Source: Molossus alvarezi (Eukaryota; Chordata; Mammalia; Chiroptera; Molossidae). Taken from it: DNA of 64,000 bases. Numbering within the stretch: position 1 is the stretch's first letter; each line of letters starts with the position of its first letter. This document shows, piece after piece, positions 52,001-62,875 of this stretch. A program made the position numbers and the translations under genes. The DNA lies in the NCBI GenBank assembly GCA_037176705.1, contig CM073905.1, positions 32,644,986 to 32,708,985 on the forward strand. The letters are read 5' to 3'. Under the pieces are notes generated by a model. It ran no database searches, was not told the origin of the DNA, and was given only the letters and a program-made list of their open reading frames with translations.

Positions 52001-52685
52001 TCCAGGGTTCTTGGCTGTCTCCTCTGCTCAGCCTCCAGCGGCCACCTGGGATGGGACCTCTTCAAAGGGACCCCATGGCACTGCAGGTAAAGTGCTAGCA
52101 TGACACCCAGACTCAGCATCGCCTCCGCCACGTCCTCCTCTGGCCCCTGCTGGAGCTCTGACCGTTCCTGCTTCAGACTCGAGCCACGAGCCACGGCAAA
52201 TTCACGGTCACTTTCCTTAAAGGAGCCCTGCGCGGTCACACTTCTAACCCTTTGCCATGCTGGGTTCTCTACGGGGAGCACCCTCTTCAGCTCGATCCCC
52301 TTTTCACCCGACTCATTTCTAGACATTGTTCGTGTCCACACTCACACATTGTTTCCCTTAAAAGCCTCTCCGAAGCCTGGCTCAGGCCCCTTCACAAGTG
52401 CACCTACAGCACCTGGGCATCTCCCGTCTGGGGACGGTGTTGTAGTCGCTGATTTCTGGGTCCGCGCACTCCAGTGAAAACTGAAAAGGAGCAGGATGGT
52501 GGCGATGTTCTCTGAGGCCGCATCCCCGGTGCTTCGAACAGGGAGAATACTCGCGATCCGTGTTGCTGAGTGGATGTCGCACGAAAGGCAGTAAGACCAG
52601 CTCCCAGCAGTCGTGAAAAGGCAGGAATCTCGTAGACACTTCAGCTCCAGAGATCTGGTCTGTACATATAACCATCTTGCTGCAT
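52001..52685. other. Unique sequence, no recognised feature
   Basis: Nothing recognised. Confidence 0.4.
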
Positions 52686-52689
52686 TCTT

Positions 52690-52830
52690 TCTGTTTCTCC
52701 CAGCATTGAGGGTCATGGGCTCAGAGAGGCTAAGTAAGTTCCCCGGTATTGCACAGCTGGTCTGGGACAAGAGCTGGGACTGGAGTCCAAGACCTTCAGT
52801 CCCTAAAGACACAGACCGAAGTCTGCGGCC
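52690..52830 (-). mobile_element. MIR SINE fragment
   Basis: Antisense second half: GGGCTCAGAGAGGCTAAGTAAG, CCCCGGTATTGCACAGCTGG, GGGACTGGAGTCCAAGACC. Confidence 0.65.
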
Positions 52831-53530
52831 TGGTGCATCACACTGGCTGATGTGATTGCCTTTAGCTCTATTTCAGTTTTTTCTGCATGTTTGTCGTGAG
52901 GGTTACCTAGGGTGTGCTGGGCAAAACTCCGGGTGGGAGGGACAGGAAGTCTACTCAAACTGAAATGAATCCAAACAAGGGGAGTGGAGGGATAGTAATT
53001 CTGTCAAACCACAGAAAGGGCAGGGGTGACCCTGGCCTTAGGAATGCCCAGAATCAAGGACTCAGCCCTGGCAGTCTTCTGGGAATGACCACCAACAAAA
53101 AATACTCCCCTATCTGCTCCACTGGGAAACATCCTAGGGAAGCCATTTGATGGGCACATGCCTGGACCAATCACTGCAGCCAGGAGTGAAATACTGTAAT
53201 TGGCTATTCCTGCCACGTGAGGAGGGACAATTTACAAAGTGCACGGAGGTGGTTTTAGAAGACGGTGTGCCAAGCAGAGCAAAACACCCATTGTTTGCGA
53301 CGTAGGTTCTGGCTCAGGCTGGGACATCACCCCTGGCTCCGGAGTCCATCGTTTGATGGAGAGGTCAGACAAGTAAACACAGGACTGCAGTCCAATGGGT
53401 CACTGCTACCCCAGATGGAAGCAGACAAGAAGTCTGTTTCCAAGTGAACTTGGCAGAGTGCTGTCCAGGGGGAGGGGCAAAGGAAAAGCAAGGGCGGAGG
53501 CGTCGCAGGAGCAACGACAGACAGAGTTGG
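52831..53530. other. Unique sequence, no recognised feature
   Basis: Nothing recognised. Confidence 0.4.
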
Positions 53531-53534
53531 CTCA

Positions 53535-53612
53535 CCAGTTGTATCAACAGTGCCTGGGACGGCGCCCGGCACATAATAGGAGCGCAATAAATCTGTCGTA
53601 GGAGTGAGTTGT
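53535..53612 (+). mobile_element. L2 LINE 3' end
   Basis: CAGTGCCTGGGACGGCGCCC, GGCACATAATAGGAGCGC, AATAAATCTGTCGTAGGAG. Confidence 0.6.
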
Positions 53613-53649
53613 GAGCCACAGCGTTGTGTCATGGCTAATAAAATGGAAG

Positions 53650-53830
53650 TGTCCCTGCTTCGCTCCAGAGCATGGCCGTCAGACCAGTATGGATTCAGAT
53701 CGCGACATCAGTACCTGCAGGTGGTGCAGACTGGGCAAGTCGCTCTGCCCGTCACAAGCCTGTACAAATGGGAGATGACATCCCCACCTCCTGCTCCAAA
53801 GCATCTGGGATGGTGCTGGGCCGCCCTGAC
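53650..53830 (+). mobile_element. MIR SINE
   Basis: CAGACCAGTATGGATTCAGATC, GACTGGGCAAGTCGCTCTG, AGCCTGTACAAATGGGAGATG in sense MIR order. Confidence 0.6.
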
Positions 53831-53880
53831 GGTCCCATCTGTGTGGAGGATGGGTGACATTCTTCATAAAAATGTCCCAC

Positions 53881-54136
53881 GGTCGCCCTGGCTGGTTTGG
53901 CTCAGCACTTAGAGCATCGGCTCCCAGACCAAAGAGTCACGGGTTTGATTTTAGTCAAGGGCACGTACCTCGGGTGCAGTGCAGTCCCCAGTCATATGGC
54001 AGGCAAGCAGTCGATGCGTCTCTCTCACGTCAATGTTTCTCTCTCTCTCTCTCTCTCTCTCTCACCCTCCCTCTCTTCCATTCTCTCTAAAAATCAATGG
54101 AAAAATATCTTCAGGTGAGGATTAAAAAAAAAAAAA
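53881..54136 (+). mobile_element. VES SINE (GGTTTGGCTCAG type)
   Basis: GCCCTGGCTGGTTTGGCTC head, GGGTTTGATTTTAGTC, a long pure TCTCTC run at 54039-54062, AATCAATGGAAAAATATC, TTCAGGTGAGG and A tail. Target duplication GTCCCAC at 53874-53880 and 54137-54143. The stretch after GTGCAGTGCAGTCCCC is shorter than usual. Confidence 0.94.
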
Positions 54137-54143
54137 GTCCCAC

Positions 54144-55535
54144 TCCCCACTGGGGTATCTAGCACGAATCTTCATTACATAGCAGTTTACATATTTACTG
54201 TGTCGGTTCGACTCTTAGAGAGCAAGGGGAAAGAAATCAGGACGAAGAATTTTGTAAGGGCTCAGTGGCCGTTACAACAGAACGGATTTTTCCGCAGACT
54301 CTGCACGGTGAAGTGAAAACGGTTTTCCCTGGCCCCACTCCAAGCCGCAGAAACGGCTGCTGCCAGCGTCGCAAGAGCTGGCCCCGCAAGGGGTGTTTCG
54401 CTGCTTTGAGCTTGGTGTCTGTTTAAACCCCAGTGAGAAATACCATCCCCGTAGAAACGGCAGCACTCCTAAACTGTGCCGGGGTCCTCGATGCTTTGCT
54501 CTAAGTAATACACACCCTCGGGATTTCGATCCATGGAGCCGGAGTCCGCAGCTTTGCGATACTGGCAGCCACCTACAGAAAACACGGCGACAGCCAGGGC
54601 AGAAAGAATGGAACCACTGAGGCTTCTATAAATCCACGTTAAAGAAAACTTTTTCCCCCCAGGTTGATCCTCTTTCTCCTGCCTCCCCTACTCCCTTCGG
54701 TCCCCCTGGTTCTATGTCTCCCTCTCCTATGACAACAGAAGGAAAATATTTATCCCCTGGCTGTCCCGGGTTCGGATTCCTTAGCTAGAGCCTTGGCGAG
54801 GCCAGGTCTTTCGGTTGCATGAAGAAAACTCCACATGTCATGCCCAACTTTTCAGTTACTAGGTGCCTCTTGATGGTGGGGGCGCAGGGGCCACCTCCCC
54901 AGTGTCGGGGAACATGGGCTGATCTGCCCAGTGAGCCCAGCATTAACAGAAGTCTGGACCAGGGCCGGCTTCATGGACAGTGATCACCCTGCTGTCAGGA
55001 GGGTGAGCTTGGTCTAATGTCCTCCCATCACCGCCCTCAATGCAGAATCATTTCTGAACGAGAGGCGGTGCATTTTCGCTCTGCACATCTCACGTTCCGC
55101 TTTGCCCTGGACCCACAAATTATGGGGCCAGTCCTGCCCGAGACACATAGCACTCACTGTACTCGAAGTAATTTTAGGTGCTACGCGGTCGAACCTTGTC
55201 TTAATTTGAGAGTTACAAACATATTTCTATATGTGTTAGGACAAGCGCGGTTAGGTCAACCGCCCTGCTTCTGTGCTATCATTATTTAGGAAGGGGTTAA
55301 ATTTATTTATGGGGGGAAACTGAGTCCATTAAAAGAAAAATAAGAGGTGAATGAAGGGCAGATGTTCCTCAAACGTGGCAATAGAATCGAGGGAGGGAAG
55401 CAAATGAATAAATCAGCCTTGAGAACTGCCAACTTTGAGAACCCCCTAAAACTTTCCCCACCACCACCACCAAACCCCTGATCCAAAAAGATCACCCTCA
55501 CCCTCCAGCCAAGTGCCCGGAGTTCTTGCACAGTG
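54144..55535. other. Unique sequence, no recognised feature
   Basis: About 1.4 kb, no gene or repeat I can name. A CCACCACCACCACC run lies at 55460-55472. Confidence 0.4.
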
Positions 55536-55539
55536 CTTC

Positions 55540-55640
55540 TCGGGGGTTATTCTACATCACGGTCTGCCCTTGGACAAGTCCCATCATCCCTTGAGCTTCA
55601 GTTTGCTCATCTGCAAAATGGGCCGGCTCTTTCATCTAGG
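55540..55640 (+). mobile_element. MIR SINE fragment
   Basis: CCCTTGGACAAGTCCCATC, CTTGAGCTTCAGTTTGCTCA, TCTGCAAAATGGGCC. Confidence 0.7.
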
Positions 55641-55764
55641 AGTAGGGATTCTCCTGAGCTCTCCAGGACTTTGTCATTCCCCTATCGACCAACGGAGTCT
55701 TTCTGCTCCCCCCGAAACTGGCAGGATTTGGGGACTTCCTTGATGACCGAAAGCAGCAGGAGTG

Positions 55765-56157
55765 ACACTGTGACCTCCGGGTGAGGTCATACAAGGCAGT
55801 AAGTATCTCTCCCCCCTGGCTTTCTCTCTCTTGGAACGCTGGTCTTTGGAATCTAGCCAGCACCTTGTGAGGAAGCCGAGCAGCCACGTGGAGATGACTC
55901 GTGTAGGTGTGCCGGCCATCTGACCCAACTAAGACCTTATCAATCGCCAGACACATGAGTGGGCAAGCCTCCCGATGACTACAGCACCCAGCCCTCCAGC
56001 AGGGTGACAGCTTCAGCTGTCACCAAATGGAGCACAGAGGTTGTCCCCATTCAGCCCTCCCCGAGCTGAAGATTCATGAGCAAAACAGATGTAAGCTGCT
56101 GTTTTAACCCCCAAGCTCCAGGGCGGTTTCTGCACAGCGATAGATAACCATAACGGA
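55765..56157 (+). mobile_element. MLT1-type LTR (ERVL-MaLR)
   Basis: CACTGTGACCTCCGGGTGAGG, TCTCTTGGAACGCTGGTC, TTGTGAGGAAGCCGAGCAGC, CGCCAGACACATGAGTGGGC, AAGCCTCCCGATGACTACAG, GTAAGCTGCTGTTTTAACCCC, ending GCGATAGATAACCATAACGG. Solo LTR, distinct MLT1 subgroup from the one at 15.1 kb. Confidence 0.8.
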
Positions 56158-56199
56158 GTCCATGGATGCCCCCCAGCCCCGCCAGGAAGGCACCAGCGC

Positions 56200-56335
56200 C
56201 CCTCTTTGTACAGATGTGGAAACACAGGCTTAGCGAGGCGAAGCCACTTGTGTCTCATCACCCAGGTGACAAGCAATACAGCCAGAATTTGAACCAAAGT
56301 CTGTCCAACCTCAGAATCCACATTGTTTTGATGGT
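56200..56335 (-). mobile_element. MIR SINE
   Basis: Antisense: TTGTACAGATGTGGAAACACAG, GCTTAGCGAGGCGAAGCC, ACAGCCAGAATTTGAACC, directly after the MLT1 LTR. Confidence 0.72.
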
Positions 56336-56475
56336 CAACAGGTCAATCTTGAGGGTGCAGAGTAGTTGGGTTGGGGAAGAATGGAGACAAATAGTGGAAG
56401 AGGTAGGCCAAGGAATGAGCTTGGAGAGAGAGCAGGGGATGCCAGCAGCCATTGGCATTAAGGTCATTCGAAGCC

Positions 56476-56690
56476 ATGCCCGGCCGGTGTGGCTCAATGG
56501 TTGAGCGTTGACCCTGCTCCAAGAAGTCGCCGGTTCAATTCCTGGTCAGGGCAAAGGCCGAATCCCCTGTGGGAGGCATGCAGGAGGCGGCCAATCCATG
56601 TTCTCTCTCATCGATGTTTCTATCTCTTTCTCTCCCTCTCCCTTCATCTCTTTCTAAAATCAATCAATAAATAAAACAATTTAAAAAAAA
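56476..56690 (+). mobile_element. VES SINE (GTGTGGCTCAA type)
   Basis: CGGCCGGTGTGGCTCAATGG, GGTTCAATTCCTGGTC, GGCATGCAGGAGGCGG, ATCGATGTTTCTATC, TAAAATCAATCAATAAAT. A short deletion removes the TGCCCAGGTTGTGG part. Exact 12-bp target duplication TCATTCGAAGCC at 56464-56475 and 56691-56702. Confidence 0.96.
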
Positions 56691-56702
56691 TCATTCGAAG
56701 CC

Positions 56703-57255
56703 TGACTCTTTACCTGGGTCAGCCAAGAATGCCCCCTGCTAGGCAAAAGCCAGAGGGGAACCCACTGCTCAGCACCCCACACCCAGGGCAGAGGGCCTGG
56801 GGGGGGCTCTCTTCAATGTCCCACCTCTTCCTCCAACAGGGAAGGGGTCTGGTCAGAAAGCCCGATTCTTCCCGCCCTCCTCTGCTCCTAGCTTCTCCTT
56901 CAGCGACCAAGAGCCCTGTTTGCCCAGATGGGACGCTGCCAAAGCTGATGCTGGGACAGGTCACCTTCCCCACTGCACCCCATCTCTCTCTCCGCTTACC
57001 TAAGGACGAAGCCTTCAGCAGGTGGGGGACGAGAAAACCAGAGTGTTTCCTGACCGGGGCGATATCGCTTTCTGCTTCGCGGTCTTCCCAGTGTCCCTGC
57101 ATCACCCCCGGAAGGTGTCTCATAAAGACGACGATTCATCAGACGCCAGGCACTGAGTCCAGCGCTTGGCAGACATGCTTCTATCTGCTCCACTTCAAAA
57201 CGGGCCCGGGCGGAGCTGGGATGAGCTGCAGCACACGGCGCGGGCCTGTGTCAGA
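56703..57255. other. Unique sequence, no recognised feature
   Basis: A 191-codon frame is open at 56729-57304 plus but has no recognisable protein features and a competing frame on the other strand. Confidence 0.4.
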
Positions 57256-57259
57256 CACC

Positions 57260-57480
57260 CCCCAGCTACCTTTACTGACCACCAGTAACACGAAGGCATT
57301 GTGAGGATCGCTGAGCCCCGTCTCACTGTAAGGTAATGCCACCTCCTTCCGGGTCCTATGACATCCCTCTTTCAAGACGAGGAAACAAAGGCACTGGCAG
57401 CATTGGTCCAGGTCACACCATGTATGAAGGGCAGGCAGAGCCGAGACTCAAACCCAGGACTCCATGCTCCATGCTTATAA
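57260..57480 (-). mobile_element. MIR SINE
   Basis: Antisense: CTTTCAAGACGAGGAAACAAAG, CCAGGTCACACCATGTATG, GAGACTCAAACCCAGGACTCC. Confidence 0.72.
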
Positions 57481-57714
57481 GCAATGTCACTTACTCCTTC
57501 ACCATTGCCACGTGCTCCTCAGCGTCCCCAGCCCGTCTTGCGGTCCCTGTCACCTCCGCTCCTCCCTGCTGTCATCCTTTGCCCTGCAACACACAAGAAC
57601 CTCAGCAGGATTCAGAGCCCTTTGGACTTCTTCGACCAACAGCCTCGTAATACTGTTACGGCTGATGTCTTTTCATTCCTGATGCCAAACCCGATTTGGA
57701 GTTCACAAGGCTGA
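57481..57714. other. Unique sequence
   Basis: Nothing recognised. Confidence 0.3.
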
Positions 57715-57960
57715 GGGTTTCAATCCAGGCCCTGTGGACAGGCTCCGGGAGCCCTAAGTGACTGCAGCTTACAGACAATCTAATTGTTATTGACATTTGT
57801 GTCTGATTGTTCATCAAGGGGGAGCTGTCTTGTAAGCCGAGTCATTCTATTACCCGGCCCCCTTCCAGCCTCCCCACTAACAACCAAGCACGAATTCACC
57901 GTCAGTGGCAGGCCGATCAATTGTAATATCACTCTCCATCTGTCAGGGTCGCTTTTGTGG
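57715..57960. other. Candidate conserved noncoding block
   Basis: Unique block with ATCTAATTGTTATTGACATT, TGTGTCTGATTGTTCATC, CATTCTATTACCCGG, GATCAATTGTAATATCAC. SOX-like ATTGTT and homeobox TAAT cores recur. Conservation untested. Confidence 0.3.
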
Positions 57961-58104
57961 GCTTGGGTTTGGGGGCGGGTGGGGAGAGGGCAGGGAGAAG
58001 GTGGAGGAGTGGATGAAAATCTGGTGTATTGAATCGGAAATGGAAGCATCTACCAAACGGAAAAGAGTGGATTGAACTGTGACAGATGTCTGTCTTCTCA
58101 TAGA

Positions 58105-58156
58105 GAGATAGGTGGATGACAGACAGCTAGATAGATGTATGATAGATAGATAGATG

Positions 58157-58197
<41 letters not shown>

Positions 58198-58209
58198 AAG
58201 ACAGATTAT

Positions 58210-58256
<47 letters not shown>

Positions 58257-58437
58257 AGTGATAGAATAAAGATAGAATAAAATAGATGATAGATAGTAGA
58301 TAGAATAAAGACAGATCATGATAGATAGATAGATAGATAGATAGATGATAGATAAGTGATAGAATAAAGATAGATAGAATAAAATAGATGATAGATAGAT
58401 AGATAGATAGATAGATAAACAGATAGATGATAATTAT
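58105..58437. repeat. (GATA)n compound microsatellite
   Basis: About 330 bp of GATA tetramers in several pure runs (58141-58195, 58210-58250, 58318-58346, 58389-58418), joined by variants that recur: an ATAGAATAAAGATAG connector appears at about 58262, 58300 and 58362, and ACAGATTATG or ACAGATCATG at 58201 and 58311. The repeated connectors show that longer blocks were duplicated. Confidence 0.95.
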
Positions 58438-59025
58438 ACATGTATCTGCATCTATGCACCACACCACTTGGCAGGTAATTACTAAGAGGCATGTCACTTA
58501 TCAGTTCATTCTGCTTGGTCGAAGCCCCCTGTCCCAGGATAATGTCCAATTTTGTCTTGAATGACACTTGTATCCGGTTAAGCAACCTTGATCATAATCA
58601 ACCCACCAAGGGGCTGAGCTGGCCCGCCCCTCCCCGACGAAGGAGCAGCTCTGTACATGTCCTACATCCTTCCCTCACTTTGTTCAATTCCACTTTTCCA
58701 GACTCTCCCACCGGCCAGACCGCCCTCTATAGTGTTACCTGAGAAAGCCGAACCCCCCTCCGCCTGGTGCTGGCTGCATCGGACTTCACGAGCCCTCACA
58801 AGTTCCCTTTAACTCCAGCCGTGAGTGGAGACCCCCCAACATAAGTCAGTCGAGTGGTGAAAGTTTTGCCCCGAACCATCTGCGCTTTCTTGGACCCTAA
58901 GCAACGGCACGGTCTTCCGGAATGGCTGGCACATTGGGCACGGTGGGGTTATGATGATGACCCTGACCTTCGCAGCCACAGGCGTGGGCTACCTCACAGA
59001 CACCAAGCGCTCTGCTTTGTTTAAA
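58438..59025. other. Unique sequence, no recognised feature
   Basis: Nothing recognised. Confidence 0.4.
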
Positions 59026-59029
59026 AAAG

Positions 59030-59155
59030 GGAGAAAAAATGGGCATAGTAAAACCACAATGAGTTCCACATGCCACCAGGATGACAAAAAGTAGAAAGAC
59101 TGATGATCCTGAGTGTTGGGGAGGATGTGGGATGACTCACACCTCTATACGTCAC
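59030..59155 (+). mobile_element. L1M ORF2 fragment, left of inserted LTR
   Basis: AAACCACAATGAGTTCCACA, TGCCACCAGGATGACAAAAAG, TGTTGGGGAGGATGTGGG. Continues at 59544 beyond the LTR. Confidence 0.8.
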
Positions 59156-59543
59156 TGATGGATGTGTCCCCCCAAATTTATGTTTCCCCAAATTTTAAAG
59201 TCCTAACTTCCAGCAACTCAGAATGTGACTGTTTGCAGATCTGTTCTTCAGTGAGGTGAAAGAGTTAAAACGAGGCCGTTGGAGGTGGCCCTAATCCACT
59301 GTGACCAGTGTCCTTATGAAAAGGAGATTAAAACACAAACCTGTACAGAGGGAAGAACATGTGAAGTCACAGGGAGAAGATGGTCATGTCTACAAGACAC
59401 GGAGAGAGGCCTCAGAAGAAACCAACCTGCCAACACCTTGATCTTAGCCTTCCAGCCTCCAGAATTGTGATACAATAATGTTCTGTTGTTTAAGCCCCTT
59501 GGTCTTTGGCTCTTTGTTATGGCAGCTCTAGCAAACAAATATA
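59156..59543 (+). mobile_element. MLT1/MST-type LTR (ERVL-MaLR) in L1
   Basis: Complete solo LTR: GATGTGTCCCCCCAAATTTATG, GAATGTGACTGTTTGCAGATC, CAGTGTCCTTATGAAAAGG, GGAAGAACATGTGAAGTCAC, AGGCCTCAGAAGAAACCAACC, AACACCTTGATCTTAGCC, TGTTGTTTAAGCCCC, GTTATGGCAGCTCTAGC. It is the best preserved LTR of the window. Confidence 0.9.
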
Positions 59544-60150
59544 ATGGGGATGCAAAACAGTACAGCCACTTTAGGAAAGAGTTTGCCACCTATTATAAAG
59601 TTAACCATATACTAACAATATAGCACAGTAATTTGATTCCCAGATATGTACCCAAGAGAAATGAAAGCATGTTCACACAAAGCCCTAAAATGAATATTTA
59701 TGACATAATTATTTACAATAGCCCAAACTATTGAAACAACCCAAATGTCTATCAACTGATGAATGAATAAACAAACTGTGGTATATCCATATGGTGGAAT
59801 ACTACACAGCAATAAAAAGGAACAAATGATTGGCACATACAAAAATGTGGATGAATCTCAAAAACATTTATTCTTCTAAGTGAAAGAAGCCAGACACCAA
59901 AGACTAACACAATTTCCATTTATATGACATCCTGGAAAAGTTAAATCTGAATGAACAGAAAGCGGATCAGTGGTTCCCAGGAACTGGAGGTAAAAGAAGG
60001 GAATTCATTACAAAGTGACACAAGGGGACATTTCTGGGTGATGGAATTCCTCTATTTCTTGCTTAAGTGATGGACACATCTCAAATTCATCAGACTGGAT
60101 CTTTAAAAGGATACATTTTACTGTATATTATATTTTGATAAACTTAACTT
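59544..60150 (+). mobile_element. L1M ORF2 end and 3' UTR, right of the LTR
   Basis: GTACAGCCACTTTAGGAAAG, CAGATATGTACCCAAGAGAA, AAATGTCTATCAACTGATG, GGTGGAATACTACACAGC, AGTGAAAGAAGCCAGACACC, GGTTCCCAGGAACTGGAGG, ATATTTTGATAAACTTAAC. No intact frame. Confidence 0.87.
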
Positions 60151-60194
60151 TAAGAATAATAATTATGAGCTATCCTTTGTTGAAGGGATAAGAT

Positions 60195-60660
60195 TTTTTT
60201 AAATTAATAACACCCAGTATTGGTGAAGGTGCAGGGAACCAATCACGTCCTTGCACTCCTGTTGGGTGTTTAAATCAGGAATGTTTTTCTGGAAAGCAAA
60301 TTGTAAATTCTCTATCAAAAGGTAACATATACATAATTCTTTGTCCCAGCATTTGCACCTCTAGAAACCCAGCCTGCAAAACAACTTCCATACTTACAAA
60401 TATGTCCACAGCAGTGTTGTTTATCACGGCCCAAAATAAGAAGCAGCCCATGGAAAAAAAGCCATCACAGAAACAAGAGCTCAAAGATATACACCCAACT
60501 GTTGACGTCATTACCTTATTCAGGGAGAAGGGGAGGCAGGGGTGGGGATATTCTTCCGTATCATTTAAATCTTTTATTCTAATGAATTTCTACACTGTGT
60601 AATTTGTTTTAATGCTGAGACCAGAACTCTTATTTTAATAAATAATAAAATGCTTCTTAC
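60195..60660 (+). mobile_element. Old L1 (L1ME/HAL1-like) fragment
   Basis: AGTATTGGTGAAGGTGCAGGG, TTTCTGGAAAGCAAATTG, CAGCATTTGCACCTCTAG, GTCCACAGCAGTGTTGTTTATC, then a diverged 3' UTR. A separate insertion from the L1M before it. Confidence 0.65.
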
Positions 60661-61606
60661 TCCACCCTATTCTCAAAGTATCTCCTTTTTGACATACACA
60701 TTTAGTGTTCCAAGCAAATTAATCCGTTGAGATGGGTACAGGCTCTTCGTTTATTTAAGCAGACTGAAGGCAACGACAATCTTTTTCCTAAAAATTGTTG
60801 GGTTCTACTAGCGCATGATGTTTCCAAAATAATGACAACAATTTTGAGGGTCATAAAAGTGAAAGAAATTGGCTGACTTCACGTAGGTACAGACAATCAA
60901 GAGTTTCATATGCTTCGTGAAGGTTGTTGGCCCGATGACAGGAACAGAATTGGGACGAGAGGAGGATGGAGAAACCATGGACCAGTTACGTCGTGGAGGA
61001 GGGACTAGAAACACTCAGGCGAAGAGCAGATGGATTGAGGTTAGATCCAAGTTTCCCTGACCTTACAGGGTAAATATAAAACAAATCAACTTCAATTAGA
61101 GTGAAAAACACCAAGTTCCTTTGGAACAAGGCTGTGATCAGGGACTTTGACTTTGCAAATACCTGGTGTGCTTGCAACACTTGGCCTCCGAGGACCCCGA
61201 AGAGCACGTGCAGCAGCTTGGGCTCACCACGTGCCCGGTTTCCTTCGAGTTCCTACTCCTGGAGTTGAGCAATGGGATACTCCCTTTGTTCTTGAACTCA
61301 TCATTGGAAAGGAGAAAGAAAGGCAGGTCAGTCCTTGAGTTATAGTCTTTCCTGGGCTATTTCTTCTCCCCAGAACTGTATCTCACCTTGGGACTTTTCC
61401 AGGTGAAGGTTGGAAGAATGATGATCTCATTGAATGATTTCTTTGTAGGTTTTCAGTTAGAAGTGGGAAATCCAACAATGAGGGAAACACCAACCAGCTA
61501 CGAGAGTCCCTTACAAAGAACCATTAGGTATCTTAGTGTCTGTCAAACCCTATAACTATTTTCCCACCTAATTTGGGGCTTGGATGGGGAGAGATTTCAT
61601 TAAATT
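60661..61606. other. Unique sequence, no recognised feature
   Basis: About 950 bp, AT-rich; nothing recognised. Confidence 0.4.
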
Positions 61607-61943
61607 GGAGCCAGCAAAATTTTCCTGTAGGGTCAAAAAGTAAATATTTTTTACTTTGTGGGCCCTGTCGTCTCTGTTACAACTATTCAATTGCACCATG
61701 ATTATGCAAAAGTAGCCATTAATGAAGAGTGTGATTGCGTTCCAATAAAACTTTATTGATGAGGCTGAAATTTGGATTTTGTATGGATTTCATGTCTTAC
61801 AAAACATTAGCCTCTCTTTGTTTTAGTCGGTTTTATTTTGCAACTGTTGCAAAGATAAAAACCATTCTTAATCCTTGAGTCTCATAAAAATGGGTAATGG
61901 ATTGGATTTGGCTCATGGGACCTAGTGTGCCAACGTTTGCCTT
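61607..61943 (+). mobile_element. hAT-family DNA transposon, near complete
   Basis: GCCAGCAAAATTTTCCTGTAGG, AGTAAATATTTTTTACTTTG, CGTCTCTGTTACAACTATTC, TTCCAATAAAACTTTATTG, AAGATAAAAACCATTCTTAATC, TTGGATTTGGCTCATGGG and the end GTGCCAACGTTTGCC. A longer relative of the copy at 20.9 kb. Confidence 0.78.
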
Positions 61944-62097
61944 AAAACATCTTGCCATTTATGCTTTTTTGTTGCAAACATAGTTCTATTTGTAAACCTC
62001 CCTCTTACTATGTGCAATGTCTTCACAGGTAGATAGATGTATAAATGGATAGAAATTGATAATTGACAGATGATAGATAAGTGGAATTTTTTTAAGC
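61944..62097. other. Unique sequence with small GATA-like run
   Basis: GTAGATAGATGTATAAATGG and AGATGATAGATAAG at 62030-62082. Confidence 0.5.
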
Positions 62098-62114
62098 AAA
62101 AGAAATGGTCATTG

Positions 62115-62340
62115 CCCTGGCCAGTTTGGCTCAGCGGTTAGAGCATCGGCCTGTGGTCCGGAGAGACCCGGGTTCGGTTCCCGCTAAGGGCACGTACCTC
62201 AGTTGCAGTTTGTCCCCGGCCCTGGTTGGGTCGTGTGGGTGGCAACCACTCAATGTGTCCCTTTCACGTCGATGCTTCTCTCTCTCTCTCCCTCCCACTC
62301 TATCTGAACAAAATATTAAAAAAAAGAAAAAAAGAAAAGA
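62115..62340 (+). mobile_element. VES SINE (GGTTTGGCTCAG type)
   Basis: Intact: CCCTGGCCAGTTTGGCTCAG, B box GGTTCGGTTCCC, CGGTTGCAGTTTG-like core, CACTCTATCTGAACAAA and a long AAAAG tail. Exact 17-bp target duplication AAAAGAAATGGTCATTG at 62098-62114 and 62341-62357, the longest and cleanest here, so probably recent. Confidence 0.97.
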
Positions 62341-62568
62341 AAAAGAAATGGTCATTGTCCATGTAGGACATCAGAATGTAACCCCAGAGGGCCATGCTTA
62401 GTGTAATGCCCGGCACATAGTACAGGTTGATAAGTTTCTCTTAGATAAATGAGCAAAAAAGGTCAAAGAGAGAGAATTCGGTTCCCACCCTGAAACCATT
62501 AACCACGCTGCTTTGTCCAAGCCATGAGATTATGAAAATAAAGTTGTCCATGTCTGAGTTTTCTCTTT

Positions 62569-62857
62569 CTTCTTCTCCTTCTCCTTCTTCTTCTTTTTTC
62601 GTTAATCCTCACCTGAGGATATTTTTCCATTGATTTTTAGAGAGAATAGAAAAGAGGGAGGGAGGAGAGAGAGAGAGAAACATCAATGTGAGAGACACAC
62701 ACTGATTGGTTGCCTCCTGCACGACCCCATCTGGGGCCAGAAATCAAACCTGTGACCCAGGTTCATGCCCTTGACCGGAATTGGGTCCATGGACTGAAGG
62801 GTCCCGTGGGTCCCCGGGCTGATGTTCTAACCGCTGAGCCATACTGGCCAGGGCATA
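62569..62857 (-). mobile_element. VES SINE, antisense, with (TTC)n tail
   Basis: TTC/T-rich tail (62569-62598), TTAATCCTCACCTGAGGATA, GAGAGAGAAACATCAATG, head CCGCTGAGCCATACTGGCC. Near-exact target duplication TGAGTTTTCTCTTT (62555-62568) and TGAGTTTTTTCTTT (62858-62871). Confidence 0.93.
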
Positions 62858-62875
62858 TGAGTTTTTTCTTTTCTT

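Noticed and set aside
51709..52341. 210-codon minus-strand open frame
   Set aside because: It crosses a MIR SINE and has no recognisable protein feature.
56729..57304. 191-codon open frame
   Set aside because: No domain, competing frame on the other strand, and no splice or promoter support.
58105..58437. CRISPR-like regular repeats
   Set aside because: The repeats are GATA tetramers without unique spacers, and the DNA is mammalian.
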